36,926 nt of DNA from Rhodobacterales bacterium (lineage in GTDB: Bacteria; Pseudomonadota; Alphaproteobacteria; Rhodobacterales; Rhodobacteraceae), in assembly GCA_015654855.1 (NCBI GenBank), contig JAATGA010000188.1:1-36926 (forward strand), written 5' to 3'. The position numbers and the translations under genes are program-made. The notes beneath the pieces are model-generated. The model searched no databases. It was not told the origin of the DNA and saw only the letters and a list, made by a program, of their open reading frames with translations. Of this stretch, positions 19,389 through 28,433 are shown piece after piece; positions within the stretch are counted from its first letter, which is position 1, and every line of letters starts with the position of its first letter.

Positions 19389-20243
19389 ATGACGATTCTC
19401 GTCTTCGGCCAGACCGGCCAGGTCGCGACCGAACTATACCGGCTCGAGCCCGGCGCGATTTTCCTCGGCCGGGACCGTGCCGACCTGGCCAACCCCGAAG
19501 CCTGCGCGGCAGTGATCCGCGAAATCCACCCCGATGCGGTCATCAATGCCGCAGCCTGGACCGCCGTCGACAAGGCGGAATCCGAGGAGGAGGCCGCAAC
19601 GGTGGTGAATGGTACCGCACCGGCGGCAATGGCCCTGGCGGCGGCGCAGATCGGCGTGCCCTTCGTCCAGATCTCGACCGATTACGTTTTCGAGGGCGCG
19701 GGCGAGACAGCGTTCCAGCCTGGCGATCCGGTTTCCCCCTTGGGAGCCTATGGCCGATCGAAACTGGCCGGGGAACAGGGTGTGATCGCTGCGGGTGGGA
19801 TCCATGCGATCTTGCGCACCTCTTGGGTATTTTCGGCGCATGGGGCGAATTTCGTCAAGACGATGCTGCGCCTGTCCGAAACGCGCGACACGCTGACGGT
19901 GGTGGCAGATCAGATTGGCGGGCCGACACCGGCACGCGCGATCGCCGAGGCCTGCCTGGCAATCGCGCGCCAGCTTTGCGCCGATCCGTCGAAAAGCGGC
20001 ACTTATCATTTCTCCGGCGCGCCGGACGTCAGCTGGGCCAGTTTCGCTCAGGAGATCTTTGCCCAGACCGGACGGGCGGTCACGGTTCAGGGAATCCCGA
20101 CCGAGGCCTATCCAACCCCGGCGAAACGGCCGGCGAATTCTCGACTAGATTGTCGGGCGACGAAGACGGTTTTCGGTATCGACCGGCCGGACTGGACGGC
20201 GGAACTCGCCGATATATTGACGCAACTGGGGGTGACGGCATGA
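19389..20243 (+). CDS. rmlD: dTDP-4-dehydrorhamnose reductase
   Basis: MTILVFGQTGQVATELYRLEP; VINAAAWTAVDKAESEEEAATVVNG; QISTDYVFEGAGETAFQPGDPVSPLGAYGRSKLAGEQGV. Confidence 0.95.
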   Translation: MTILVFGQTGQVATELYRLEPGAIFLGRDRADLANPEACAAVIREIHPDAVINAAAWTAVDKAESEEEAATVVNGTAPAAMALAAAQIGVPFVQISTDYVFEGAGETAFQPGDPVSPLGAYGRSKLAGEQGVIAAGGIHAILRTSWVFSAHGANFVKTMLRLSETRDTLTVVADQIGGPTPARAIAEACLAIARQLCADPSKSGTYHFSGAPDVSWASFAQEIFAQTGRAVTVQGIPTEAYPTPAKRPANSRLDCRATKTVFGIDRPDWTAELADILTQLGVTA

Positions 20244-21124
20244 CCGCACGCAAGGGGATCATTCTGGCAGGCGGCTCGGGGACGCGGCTCTATCCGCTGA
20301 CGATGGCGGTGTCGAAGCAGCTGATGCCGATCTACGACAAACCGATGATCTATTATCCGCTGAGCGTGCTGATGCTGACCGGCATCCGCGATGTGGCGAT
20401 CATCACGACGCCGACCGATCAGGGGCAGTTCCAGCGGCTGCTCGGCGATGGCAGCCAGTGGGGGATGTCCTTTACCTGGATCGTCCAGCCCACGCCTGAT
20501 GGCCTGGCACAGGCCTATCTGCTGGCCGAGGATTTCCTTGCGGGCGCACCTTCGGCGATGGTTCTGGGCGACAATATCTTCTTTGGCCATGATTTGCCGA
20601 AAATGCTGAAGGCCGCCGATACCAAAACAGTGGGCGGTACCGTCTTTGGCTACCGCGTCGCCGATCCGGAGCGCTATGGCGTTGTTGCTTTCGACGCCGA
20701 TGGCACCGTACGTGAGATCATCGAAAAGCCTGCGGTTCCGCCCTCGAACTATGCGGTGACGGGGCTGTATTTTCTGGATGGCGAGGCACCCGTTCGGGCG
20801 CGCGCGGTGAAGCCTTCGGTGCGCGGTGAACTTGAGATCGTCACGCTGCTGGAAAGTTACCTGAAGGATGGTACGCTCGGTATTGAGCGGATGGGGCGCG
20901 GTTTTGCCTGGCTCGACACCGGGACCCATGCGAGCCTGCTGGATGCGGGGAATTTCGTGCGCACCTTGACCCTGCGCCAAGGCGTTCAATCGGGCTGCCC
21001 AGAAGAGATTGCCTGGAGCCAAGGTTGGATTGACGACGCACGAATGGAACAGCACGCCCAGACATTTGCCAAGACCGACTACGGCAAATATCTGGCGAGC
21101 CTGCTGCTCGAAGGGCAGAAGTAA
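20240..21124 (+). CDS. rmlA: Glucose-1-phosphate thymidylyltransferase
   Basis: RKGIILAGGSGTRLYPLTMAVSKQLMPIYDKPMIYYPLSVLMLTGIRDVAIITTP; ATGA overlap with rmlD stop. Confidence 0.96.
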   Translation: MTARKGIILAGGSGTRLYPLTMAVSKQLMPIYDKPMIYYPLSVLMLTGIRDVAIITTPTDQGQFQRLLGDGSQWGMSFTWIVQPTPDGLAQAYLLAEDFLAGAPSAMVLGDNIFFGHDLPKMLKAADTKTVGGTVFGYRVADPERYGVVAFDADGTVREIIEKPAVPPSNYAVTGLYFLDGEAPVRARAVKPSVRGELEIVTLLESYLKDGTLGIERMGRGFAWLDTGTHASLLDAGNFVRTLTLRQGVQSGCPEEIAWSQGWIDDARMEQHAQTFAKTDYGKYLASLLLEGQK

Positions 21125-21130
21125 CCGTAA

Positions 21131-21154
21131 GGCCGACGTGGAAACGCGTCGGCC
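21131..21154. terminator. Hairpin GGCCGACG-N8-CGTCGGCC between convergent rmlA and BY-kinase genes
   Basis: Directly read 8-bp perfect stem in the convergent gap. Confidence 0.55.
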
Positions 21155-21164
21155 AGACCCGTGC

Positions 21165-21998
21165 TCAGTAGTAATATTTTCCGTCGTATGTGCCCGCGTC
21201 GCTTTCGTCCGGGAAGGGGCATTTGTTCAATACAACTCCGACCACGTTGGTCAGTTCCGACAGTTTCCGTTCGACGCTATCAAGCTGGTGGCGTGTGGTC
21301 TTTTCCGCTTCGACGATCAGCAGTACCCCGTCGATGAAGCCAAGGAAGCCCTGCGTATCGTCTGTCGCGAGGAAAGGCGGCATGTCGAACAGCATCAGGT
21401 CGGGTTGGTAGACCTCTTCGACAGCATTCAGAAAATCATGAGTCTGCTCGCTTTGCAGCAGTTCTGACGAATTTTTTACCGGCGCGCTGTTAAGCCCGAA
21501 AGCAACATTCTCGCCATAGCGCAGGATATGGTCCTCGAAGCGGACTTCACCGCGCAGTACCTGCCCCATGTCATGTTCGGGCGTCTGTCCAAGGAGTCGC
21601 GCCAGCGATGGCCGCCGCAGATCGAAATCGAAGGCGATCGTGCGGTAATGCGGCATTCGGCTGAAGGCGAACGCCATGTTGGCGAGTGTCGTCGACTTTC
21701 CCGCTGCGGGACGGGTCGAGGTGATGGCGATGCGCCGGATATTGCGCCGCTTGACCTCGTCGCGTAGCCGGGTACGCAAGATGTCATAATGGGTCGCATC
21801 CGGGCCGTTGCGATGGGTGATTATCTTGTTAGCCTCGAGCTGAACCGGGTCAAAGGATATCTCGCCCAAGGCGGTCCAGGCATCGGCCTGCTCGGCCGGC
21901 ACAACGGGGATGCGGGCATCGCCCCCCGTCATCGTGCCGCCGCGCTGCGAAAGCCGGCTGGTGCGGGCCTTCTCGATGGCGATCTGCAGCTTTTCCAT
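21165..21998 (-). CDS. CpsD/Wzc-type tyrosine autokinase (BY-kinase), stand-alone
   Basis: ITSTRPAAGKSTTLANMAFAFSR (Walker A), TIAFDFDLRRPSLARLLG (Walker A'), LMLFDMPPFLATDD; Tyr cluster YDGKYYY at the C-terminus. Confidence 0.88.
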   Translation of the reverse strand: MEKLQIAIEKARTSRLSQRGGTMTGGDARIPVVPAEQADAWTALGEISFDPVQLEANKIITHRNGPDATHYDILRTRLRDEVKRRNIRRIAITSTRPAAGKSTTLANMAFAFSRMPHYRTIAFDFDLRRPSLARLLGQTPEHDMGQVLRGEVRFEDHILRYGENVAFGLNSAPVKNSSELLQSEQTHDFLNAVEEVYQPDLMLFDMPPFLATDDTQGFLGFIDGVLLIVEAEKTTRHQLDSVERKLSELTNVVGVVLNKCPFPDESDAGTYDGKYYY

Positions 21999-22010
21999 GA
22001 TTTGGCTCCG

Positions 22011-23552
22011 CTAGAGGCTGACGCCGATTCGGCTCGCGACACTGCGCGCGAGCTCGTCGAAAGGCATGTAATAAGTGTGGATACCCCAGAGCAACAGTGG
22101 GATCACGACGCCGATCAGTAGCGATAGGCCGGTTCGGCGTATCCGGATTGCGCGTTCCTCGGGGAGGCTGCGCATCATTGGAATCGTCACCATCGGCGTG
22201 ATTCCGAGACCGTCGATCAAGTCCTTGGACCGGCGAATCTTGCCCGAAAGCAGATCTAGCGCTTGTAATGTTCCGGTCGCGAGCACCAGCCCGGCGAAAA
22301 GACCCATAACCACCAGCCGTTTGCGGTTCGGCTTGATCGGGGTGGTCGGCTCCGAGGCACGTTCAACCACGCTCATCCGCTGGCCGCGTGACAGGGTTTC
22401 GATCCGTTCACCCGTGGACGCCCGTGCAAGGCTATCCGTCGTCCGATTATACTGTGCCTGGATATTGTCGTAGTCGCGCTGCAGGGCTTCGAGGGTCACC
22501 GCATTGCCCGGGGTTCGGTTGATCCGGTCCTGCACTTCGCTGATCTGGGTTTGCAGGACCTCCCGTTCGGAACTGAGCTGTTTGATCCGGGAATCGAGAT
22601 CGGCAGTCTGCAGATCAAGCATCGCCTTGGCCGGATCCGTATTCTCGCCGGGTGACTGGCCTTTGGCGGCGGCGAAGGCGGACTCCATTTGGCTGATCCG
22701 CCGCTTGAGCGAGATCACCCGTGGGCTATCCGCAGCATAGACCGATTGCACCGAGGCCAATTCGTTGCGCAATGCCTGGATGCTCTGTTCCTCCGGGCTG
22801 AGCTGCTGGGATCCAGATCCCATCACCCTGCCGGTGACCTCGTAGGCCTGGACCAGCCGCTGTTTCTGCTCATCAAGGCTTGATTTGTCGCGGTCGATCT
22901 GGGTGACACGGTCTTGCAGGCTCAGCAACAGGTCGCGGTGATAGGTTAGACTATCGGGCAGGGAGTCGGCATTGCTCCCTTTGAAGGCGATGATCTTGGC
23001 GCCCTGATCGTTCAGCCCCGCAGCCAGACGATCTACTTCCTGCTGGAAGAATTCCTGTGTCTGGCCCGCACGTTGAGACCGATACTGTGCGTCCTGATTC
23101 AGGATGAAGGTCAGATAGGCATCCAGTACCCGCACGGTCATCGCTGGATATTGCGATTCGAAACTGATTGTCATCAGCGTTGCCTGGCCGCGTCCGAAAG
23201 AGGACTTGATCGTCGTTGCCGCCTGCATCGCCTGGATGATCTCATCGCCCGACATGGTGGCCTGATCCGGGAAGGGCCGCAGCCGACCCGCGATGTCAAG
23301 CAGCGTGTCGCGCGTCATCAGCCGGGTCTGGAACAGCTCGATCTGTTCCTGCGCCGGTGTGTCGACGGTTGATTGCGCCAAATTGTCTGGGATCTGCGAG
23401 CTTTCAACCACCAGCCGCATCTGCGCGCTGTAGATCGGTGGTAGGCTGATCGCCAGCAGCACTGCGCCGGCTGTGATCGGGATGAAGATCAGCAAGAACA
23501 GTGGCAACCGCCGCCAGAACAGTGACAGATAAAAACGGATTTCCGAGATCAT
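22011..23552 (-). CDS. Polysaccharide chain-length determinant (Wzz/GumC-like)
   Basis: N-terminal TM, YSAQMRLVVESSQIPDN, long coiled-coil, conserved SVVERASEPTTPIKPNRKRLVVMGLFAGLVLATG near the C-terminal TM. Confidence 0.9.
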   Translation of the reverse strand: MISEIRFYLSLFWRRLPLFLLIFIPITAGAVLLAISLPPIYSAQMRLVVESSQIPDNLAQSTVDTPAQEQIELFQTRLMTRDTLLDIAGRLRPFPDQATMSGDEIIQAMQAATTIKSSFGRGQATLMTISFESQYPAMTVRVLDAYLTFILNQDAQYRSQRAGQTQEFFQQEVDRLAAGLNDQGAKIIAFKGSNADSLPDSLTYHRDLLLSLQDRVTQIDRDKSSLDEQKQRLVQAYEVTGRVMGSGSQQLSPEEQSIQALRNELASVQSVYAADSPRVISLKRRISQMESAFAAAKGQSPGENTDPAKAMLDLQTADLDSRIKQLSSEREVLQTQISEVQDRINRTPGNAVTLEALQRDYDNIQAQYNRTTDSLARASTGERIETLSRGQRMSVVERASEPTTPIKPNRKRLVVMGLFAGLVLATGTLQALDLLSGKIRRSKDLIDGLGITPMVTIPMMRSLPEERAIRIRRTGLSLLIGVVIPLLLWGIHTYYMPFDELARSVASRIGVSL

Positions 23553-24397
23553 GCGCCGGCTCCAAGAGTAATATCGCCGAAGAATACGCCGTCATCGAGC
23601 ACGGATTTCACCTCTGCCGGTGTCACCACGCGCTGATCGTCGCTCCAGGCATAGATCATGGCGAAGTCGGCCAGCTGGTTGACCAGCCGCGGTACTCCGC
23701 CCGTATGTTCATAGATCATCGCCACGGTTTCAGGCGTGATTTCGTCCCCGGTGCCACCCGCCGCCGTCAGACGGTGCCGGATATAGTCGCGTGTACGATC
23801 AAGATCCAGCCGCTCCAAATGAAAGCTGGCCGCCACTCGCTGCGCCAGCTGACGCATGTTTGGTGCGCGTACGATATCGCGGAGTTCGGGTTGTCCCACC
23901 AAAATCAACTGGATCAACTCGTCCTTGTTTGAATTGATGTTCGTTAACATGCGCACTTCTTCCAAACCTTCAGCCGAAAGATTCTGCGCTTCGTCGATCA
24001 CAAGGACGACACGCCGCCCTTCTGCGTATTCCTTCAGCAGAAAGTCCTGAAAGCGCTGAAAAAGTCGGACATAATCCTCGTCATTGACCGAATCTATTCC
24101 GAAGGCGTTGAGGATCCAGCGTAGCAGTTCCCCACGCCCACCTTTCGCATTGGAAATCAGCCCAACCGACAGGTTATCATCGATCTCCTTGAGCAGCGCT
24201 TGGACCAGCGTCGTCTTGCCAGCACCGATCTCGCCCGAGATCAAGGTCACCGGCGCACGCGACATCAGACCGAAGCGCAGAACAGTAATCGCCCGGATGT
24301 GCTGGGGGGACCAGTAGATCAGGGACGGATCCGGCAAAAGGGTGAACGGCCGCTCCCGCAGGCCGAAGAATTCCGCATAGAGTCCTTCAGTCGTCAT
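23549..24397 (-). CDS. ExeA/GspA-like AAA ATPase of the PEP-CTERM/XrtA-EPS-locus type
   Basis: YAEFFGLRERPFTLLPDPSLIYWSPQH, GEIGAGKTTLVQALLKEID (Walker A), VVLVIDEAQNLSAEGLEEVRMLTNINSNKDELIQLILVGQPEL. Confidence 0.88.
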   Translation of the reverse strand: MTTEGLYAEFFGLRERPFTLLPDPSLIYWSPQHIRAITVLRFGLMSRAPVTLISGEIGAGKTTLVQALLKEIDDNLSVGLISNAKGGRGELLRWILNAFGIDSVNDEDYVRLFQRFQDFLLKEYAEGRRVVLVIDEAQNLSAEGLEEVRMLTNINSNKDELIQLILVGQPELRDIVRAPNMRQLAQRVAASFHLERLDLDRTRDYIRHRLTAAGGTGDEITPETVAMIYEHTGGVPRLVNQLADFAMIYAWSDDQRVVTPAEVKSVLDDGVFFGDITLGAGA

Positions 24398-24578
24398 GTG
24401 TCATCCAAAGAGCCATTTTCAGGTCTGCGGAAGTTGTCTCAGCCAAGATTCTCTTGTGGCCCAAGCCACACCTCCAAGAATAGACAAATCGACGCAAGTG
24501 CACTTAACAAGTTGCAATGCGGCAATTCAATGTCTTTTAAAAGTTAATTTACGGCATCCGTTCCCTGGGGAACGGCGG

Positions 24579-26468
24579 TTATTCGCTCGTCTCGATCAGC
24601 CGACGCAACACCGGCGCCAGCAGCTTTGCCCCGGCCTCGGTAACATGCCCACCGTCGATTGTAACAACTTTTCCATCATCGGTGAACAGCCGACAAGCTG
24701 TATGGTTACCCTCGCAGAAGGGATCAAGCAGCTCTGTCAGATAAGGAGCGGGGACGGTACGGCGCATATGCGCGTTGACGTCGACGAAATAGGGCTCTGA
24801 CGACTGTCGGTATGCGGTGCGGCGGTCGAACGGGATCGACAGTGCTTTTTCCAGATTCGTCAGGCCAAAATTTTTGATGCCGAACACCCGGACCTTCACA
24901 CCATAGGTTTTTTCCAGATTCGTGATGGTATCGGGTAACAGGTCCACAACCCAATCGAGCCACAGCGCATCCAGCCAGACCTCGTCAGCCTGTTCCAGAA
25001 TCGGCTGCATTTTTGGATTGTCGAGCCGTCCCATGATCTTGCAGCGTTCTTCGTTCAGTGCCGAGATATGCGCGCTCAGGTCCTGCGTTACAAAGACATT
25101 ACCGCAGCCCGCATTGATACGTTTGGTCGAAAATTGATAGCGCTGATCCAGCCCTGCCTCCAGCGTGATATTGTAGAGGTCTCGGGCATGGCTGTCGCCG
25201 ACGATTACGACTTTGCGCCGATCTGAAGTGTCGAAAGGCCGGAACTCGGCCGCGTCAAAGCGGGTCTCGCTATAGGCAGGAAGGTTCTCGTACTGGTGCA
25301 TTATGGCGACATCGCGCGGGTCGTAGCGCGCCTCGAAGCCACGGTTGAACACGATCACCGCACCAATGATTATGAAGGCCAGGCTGCCAATGGCGGCGGC
25401 GGTGAAGATCCGCTCGCGATCAATTGTGCGATTGCGCCGCACCGGGGTTTCAACAAATCGATAGCTCAGCCAGCTCAGCAAAAAGACAACCGGCAGACTC
25501 AGCAGCGGCGCACGGGAACCTTCGTAGCCGATGTGGCGCAGATAGGTGAAAATCGGTTGGTGCCAGAGATAAAGCGAATAGCTGATTAGCCCGATCAGGA
25601 CGAAGGGGCGCGTCGACAACAATCGATGCACCGGGTTGCCCTCGGGGCGGGACAAGATGATCAGCGCCGCCCCCGCGACAGGAATCACCGCTGCAATACC
25701 CGGAAAAACCGTCTTGTTGGTATAGATGAAGATCGCATAAAGGATCAGCCCCAGCCCAACCGCAGACAGAGCTGCGCCCATGGGCCCCGTGAACCCCGGC
25801 CTGCGCGCCAAGAACATGGCACAAAATGCCCCCGTCAACAGTTCCCATATCCGCGAGAAGGGCAGGTAGAATCCGGTGTCGAAATGCAACCGCGTCAGAT
25901 ACCAGCTCGCCGCCAAAGAAACCACGAACAGCACCGCCAGGACCGTCCGCAACAGCCCCTTCCCTCGCGCAAAGAGGAAGGCCAGCAACGGCGGGAAGAA
26001 GATGTAGAATTGTTCTTCGACCGCAAGGCTCCACGTATGGACCAGCGGTTTCAACTCTGCTGCGGCGCCGAAATACCCCCGTTCGCTCCAGAACAGTATG
26101 TTCGAAACAAAGGTCGGCACCGCGATCAGGCTCTTGCCGTAATCAACGAACGCATTCGGCAGCAGCAGGAACCAGGCAAAGGGGATCGTCGCGGCCATCA
26201 CCACGAACAGTGCCGGCAGCACCCGCCGGATCCGTCGCTCGTAGAAGCGCAGGATGGAGAAATCGCCCTTGTCCAGCTCGCGCAGCAAGATCGTGGTGAT
26301 CAGGTAGCCCGATATCACGAAGAAGATGTCAACCCCGACATAGCCTCCCCCGAAAACCGATAGCCCGGCATGAAAGAGGATGACGGGAAGGATGGCGATG
26401 GTGCGCAGGCCATCAATCTCGGCACGATATTTCAAAGGTGGCCTTCTTTCCAGGGTTCCCCTGCCCAA
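24579..26468 (-). CDS. Acyltransferase family 3 with C-terminal SGNH domain (OafA/YrhL-like)
   Basis: YRAEIDGLRTIAILPVILFHAGLSVFGGGYVGVDIFFVISGYLIT; SLAVEEQFYIFFP; VVIVGDSHARDLYN and DGGHVTEAGAKLLAPVL (SGNH blocks). Confidence 0.92.
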   Translation of the reverse strand: MGRGTLERRPPLKYRAEIDGLRTIAILPVILFHAGLSVFGGGYVGVDIFFVISGYLITTILLRELDKGDFSILRFYERRIRRVLPALFVVMAATIPFAWFLLLPNAFVDYGKSLIAVPTFVSNILFWSERGYFGAAAELKPLVHTWSLAVEEQFYIFFPPLLAFLFARGKGLLRTVLAVLFVVSLAASWYLTRLHFDTGFYLPFSRIWELLTGAFCAMFLARRPGFTGPMGAALSAVGLGLILYAIFIYTNKTVFPGIAAVIPVAGAALIILSRPEGNPVHRLLSTRPFVLIGLISYSLYLWHQPIFTYLRHIGYEGSRAPLLSLPVVFLLSWLSYRFVETPVRRNRTIDRERIFTAAAIGSLAFIIIGAVIVFNRGFEARYDPRDVAIMHQYENLPAYSETRFDAAEFRPFDTSDRRKVVIVGDSHARDLYNITLEAGLDQRYQFSTKRINAGCGNVFVTQDLSAHISALNEERCKIMGRLDNPKMQPILEQADEVWLDALWLDWVVDLLPDTITNLEKTYGVKVRVFGIKNFGLTNLEKALSIPFDRRTAYRQSSEPYFVDVNAHMRRTVPAPYLTELLDPFCEGNHTACRLFTDDGKVVTIDGGHVTEAGAKLLAPVLRRLIETSE

Positions 26469-26765
26469 GCGATCACCGGTCCGGATACTGTGGCCTGTAC
26501 GCGGTATCGCGGACGCCGATTCGCGGCCGTCGGGTTATCGGTGGAACTTTTGCCGGACACTGGGTGGGTCTCTGCCGTGGGGTCGGGGGATCGAAACGGG
26601 AAATGGTGTGCGCCATTCAGCCGGAGACTGCCCCAAATGCGCGGTAACCACAATGCCCACCGCAACGCAGCAACATCGATCATTCGCAGCTGGTTACGTT
26701 CGAGGCACGGGGCGAAACTAGGAGCAAAAGAAGGATCGTAACACAGAAAAAACTAGAAACGAAAC

Positions 26766-26789
26766 TGCCGCCCCCCTGAGGAGGCGGCA
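26766..26789 (-). terminator. Hairpin TGCCGCC-N10-GGCGGCA downstream of the first VPLPA gene
   Basis: Directly read inverted repeat just past the stop of the 26812-27300 gene; minus-strand sequence following is T-rich. Confidence 0.6.
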
Positions 26790-26811
26790 ACCAAGATCCG
26801 GAAGTGGCGGA

Positions 26812-27300
26812 TCAGGATTTTTTACGACGTTTCGCAATGCCGAGGCCCGCGAGCGCGGAACCGAGCAGCAGGCCAGCAGCCGGAAGCGGGACGGTATCCA
26901 GAACCTGGGTTGCGGTGAAGGTCGCGGTCGCCAGAACCGTGCCCGTGGAGCCAGCGGCATAGGTGTAGGTGACGGTGAAATCATCCGAGGTGGTGAAGCC
27001 CGTAGCCAGCAGGGTCGCCGTATTGCCTTGGCCTTTGGTCCAGACGGTATAGGTTTCGCCCGTGGAGCTCACGGTGACGGAAACGCTGGTGATGTCAGCC
27101 CAAGCACCATTGGCGGTGAAGGAAATATCACCGATGGTCCAGGTAGTGCCGTCGGCGACATCATAGTCGACAGAGACGCTATTGCCCGACGTCAACACCT
27201 CGATATCGTAGTTAAATCCCGACGAAACGGTCGCAGCCGAGGCGGCGAACGGAGCAGCCAGCGCAAACGTGGCGCCGAGGAGAAAGTGTTTCATGTTCAT
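26812..27300 (-). CDS. VPLPA-CTERM-like sorting-domain secreted protein
   Basis: N-terminal signal peptide MNMKHFLLGATFALAAPFAASAA; Thr/Ser-rich middle; C-terminus VPLPAAGLLLGSALAGLGIAKRRKKS (motif, TM, basic tail). Confidence 0.85.
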   Translation of the reverse strand: MNMKHFLLGATFALAAPFAASAATVSSGFNYDIEVLTSGNSVSVDYDVADGTTWTIGDISFTANGAWADITSVSVTVSSTGETYTVWTKGQGNTATLLATGFTTSDDFTVTYTYAAGSTGTVLATATFTATQVLDTVPLPAAGLLLGSALAGLGIAKRRKKS

Positions 27301-27578
27301 GTTGTACCTTTTGCAAAAGGAGGAGGGGATCATCATTACTTGATCCGAGATCAACTTATAGTTGATTTTTCGTAAAAAAACTACCGTCATGCAAAAAGTC
27401 TCGCGATTGCAGCATGTTCATGGGATGCGTATGTAAATTTGTTTAAAAACATATGGATAAGAAAAGATGCAACCAAGAATAGGGGTTTTTCTCCTTGCAA
27501 AGCAGGACCACCGGCATGGTTCATTACACGAATCTGGAACTGGACCCACATCCCAAGGAGGCCCATCCGAACGTTAAA

Positions 27579-27599
27579 CGCCGCCCTGAAGGGGCGGCG
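27579..27599 (-). terminator. Hairpin CGCCGCCC-TGAAG-GGGCGGCG downstream of the second VPLPA gene
   Basis: Directly read perfect 8-bp stem with 5-nt loop; minus strand continues TTTAACG. Confidence 0.6.
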
Positions 27600-27630
27600 C
27601 CCATGACGTTATCCTGACTGAACCCTAGAA

Positions 27631-28146
27631 TCAGGCCTTCTTGTTGCGCCGCGCTGCAATGCCGAGGCCTGCCACAGCTGAAACCAGCAAGATGCCAGCA
27701 GCCGGAACCGGGACCACGGGGGTTGCGGTGAAGGCATAGGTCGCCTGCAGCGGGAAGGTTCCGGTCCCCGCATAGCTCAGTGTGATGATGAAGCTCGAGT
27801 TCCCCGTGGCCGTAAAGCCATCACTCTGCAACTCGGTATAGCCGATAGTCACCTGACCGCCTGAAAGTGAAATAATTTCCCAGACCGTCGTGGTGTCACC
27901 ATCAACACCGGCCGTAACCAGATTGATGTTGCCAACCACCGCCGCAGCGGTCGTACTTGCACCGATCAGCGTATAACCGATTTCGCTGATGTCGAATGCG
28001 GAGCTGGTTGTCCAGGTTTCACTGTATTGCTGACCCGGGATGAGAGTGATAGCCGCACCGTTCGAGCCGGTGGTGACCGTAGCAGCCTGCGTCGCAACAG
28101 GAAGAGCAGCAGCGAGGAAAGCTGCAGACAGAAATTTCATACTCAT
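27631..28146 (-). CDS. VPLPA-CTERM-like (VPVPAAG variant) secreted protein, divergent paralogue of the 26812-27300 product
   Basis: Signal peptide MSMKFLSAAFLAAALPVATQAA; C-terminus VPVPAAGILLVSAVAGLGIAARRNKKA; shared TVW and F-T-x-T-Y-A-x-T-G spacing with its neighbour. Confidence 0.83.
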   Translation of the reverse strand: MSMKFLSAAFLAAALPVATQAATVTTGSNGAAITLIPGQQYSETWTTSSAFDISEIGYTLIGASTTAAAVVGNINLVTAGVDGDTTTVWEIISLSGGQVTIGYTELQSDGFTATGNSSFIITLSYAGTGTFPLQATYAFTATPVVPVPAAGILLVSAVAGLGIAARRNKKA

Positions 28147-28433
28147 TGACACTACCCTCAATGTCCGAAAATACGGACAAACTAAATAACAAGAGCAAGA
28201 TCGCTCTTTGGACACTTTACTATGAGGCTTGCCACAACGCGATAGAATATTTTGCAGTTTCAGCACGCTGAAGCGCGCGTGATTTTGTTACCATTCGCAT
28301 ATAATATATATTTATCAAATACTTACATAAATAATATCGCATGCGTGAATGCAACAACCTCAAAAATATTAAAAGATGATTAACGCCTACACCCACTGCA
28401 CATCCACGTGATTTCAGTGGGGCACCCCACCCT

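Noticed and set aside
20108-21055. 315-aa minus-strand ORF
   Set aside because: Antisense to rmlA; low-complexity shadow frame
25626-26363. 245-aa plus-strand ORF
   Set aside because: Antisense to the AT3-SGNH gene; Gln/Arg-rich shadow composition
26469-26811. Possible hidden exosortase or small gene in the gap before the first VPLPA gene
   Set aside because: Only short frames (about 70-125 aa) without TM or catalytic motifs; gap too short for an exosortase
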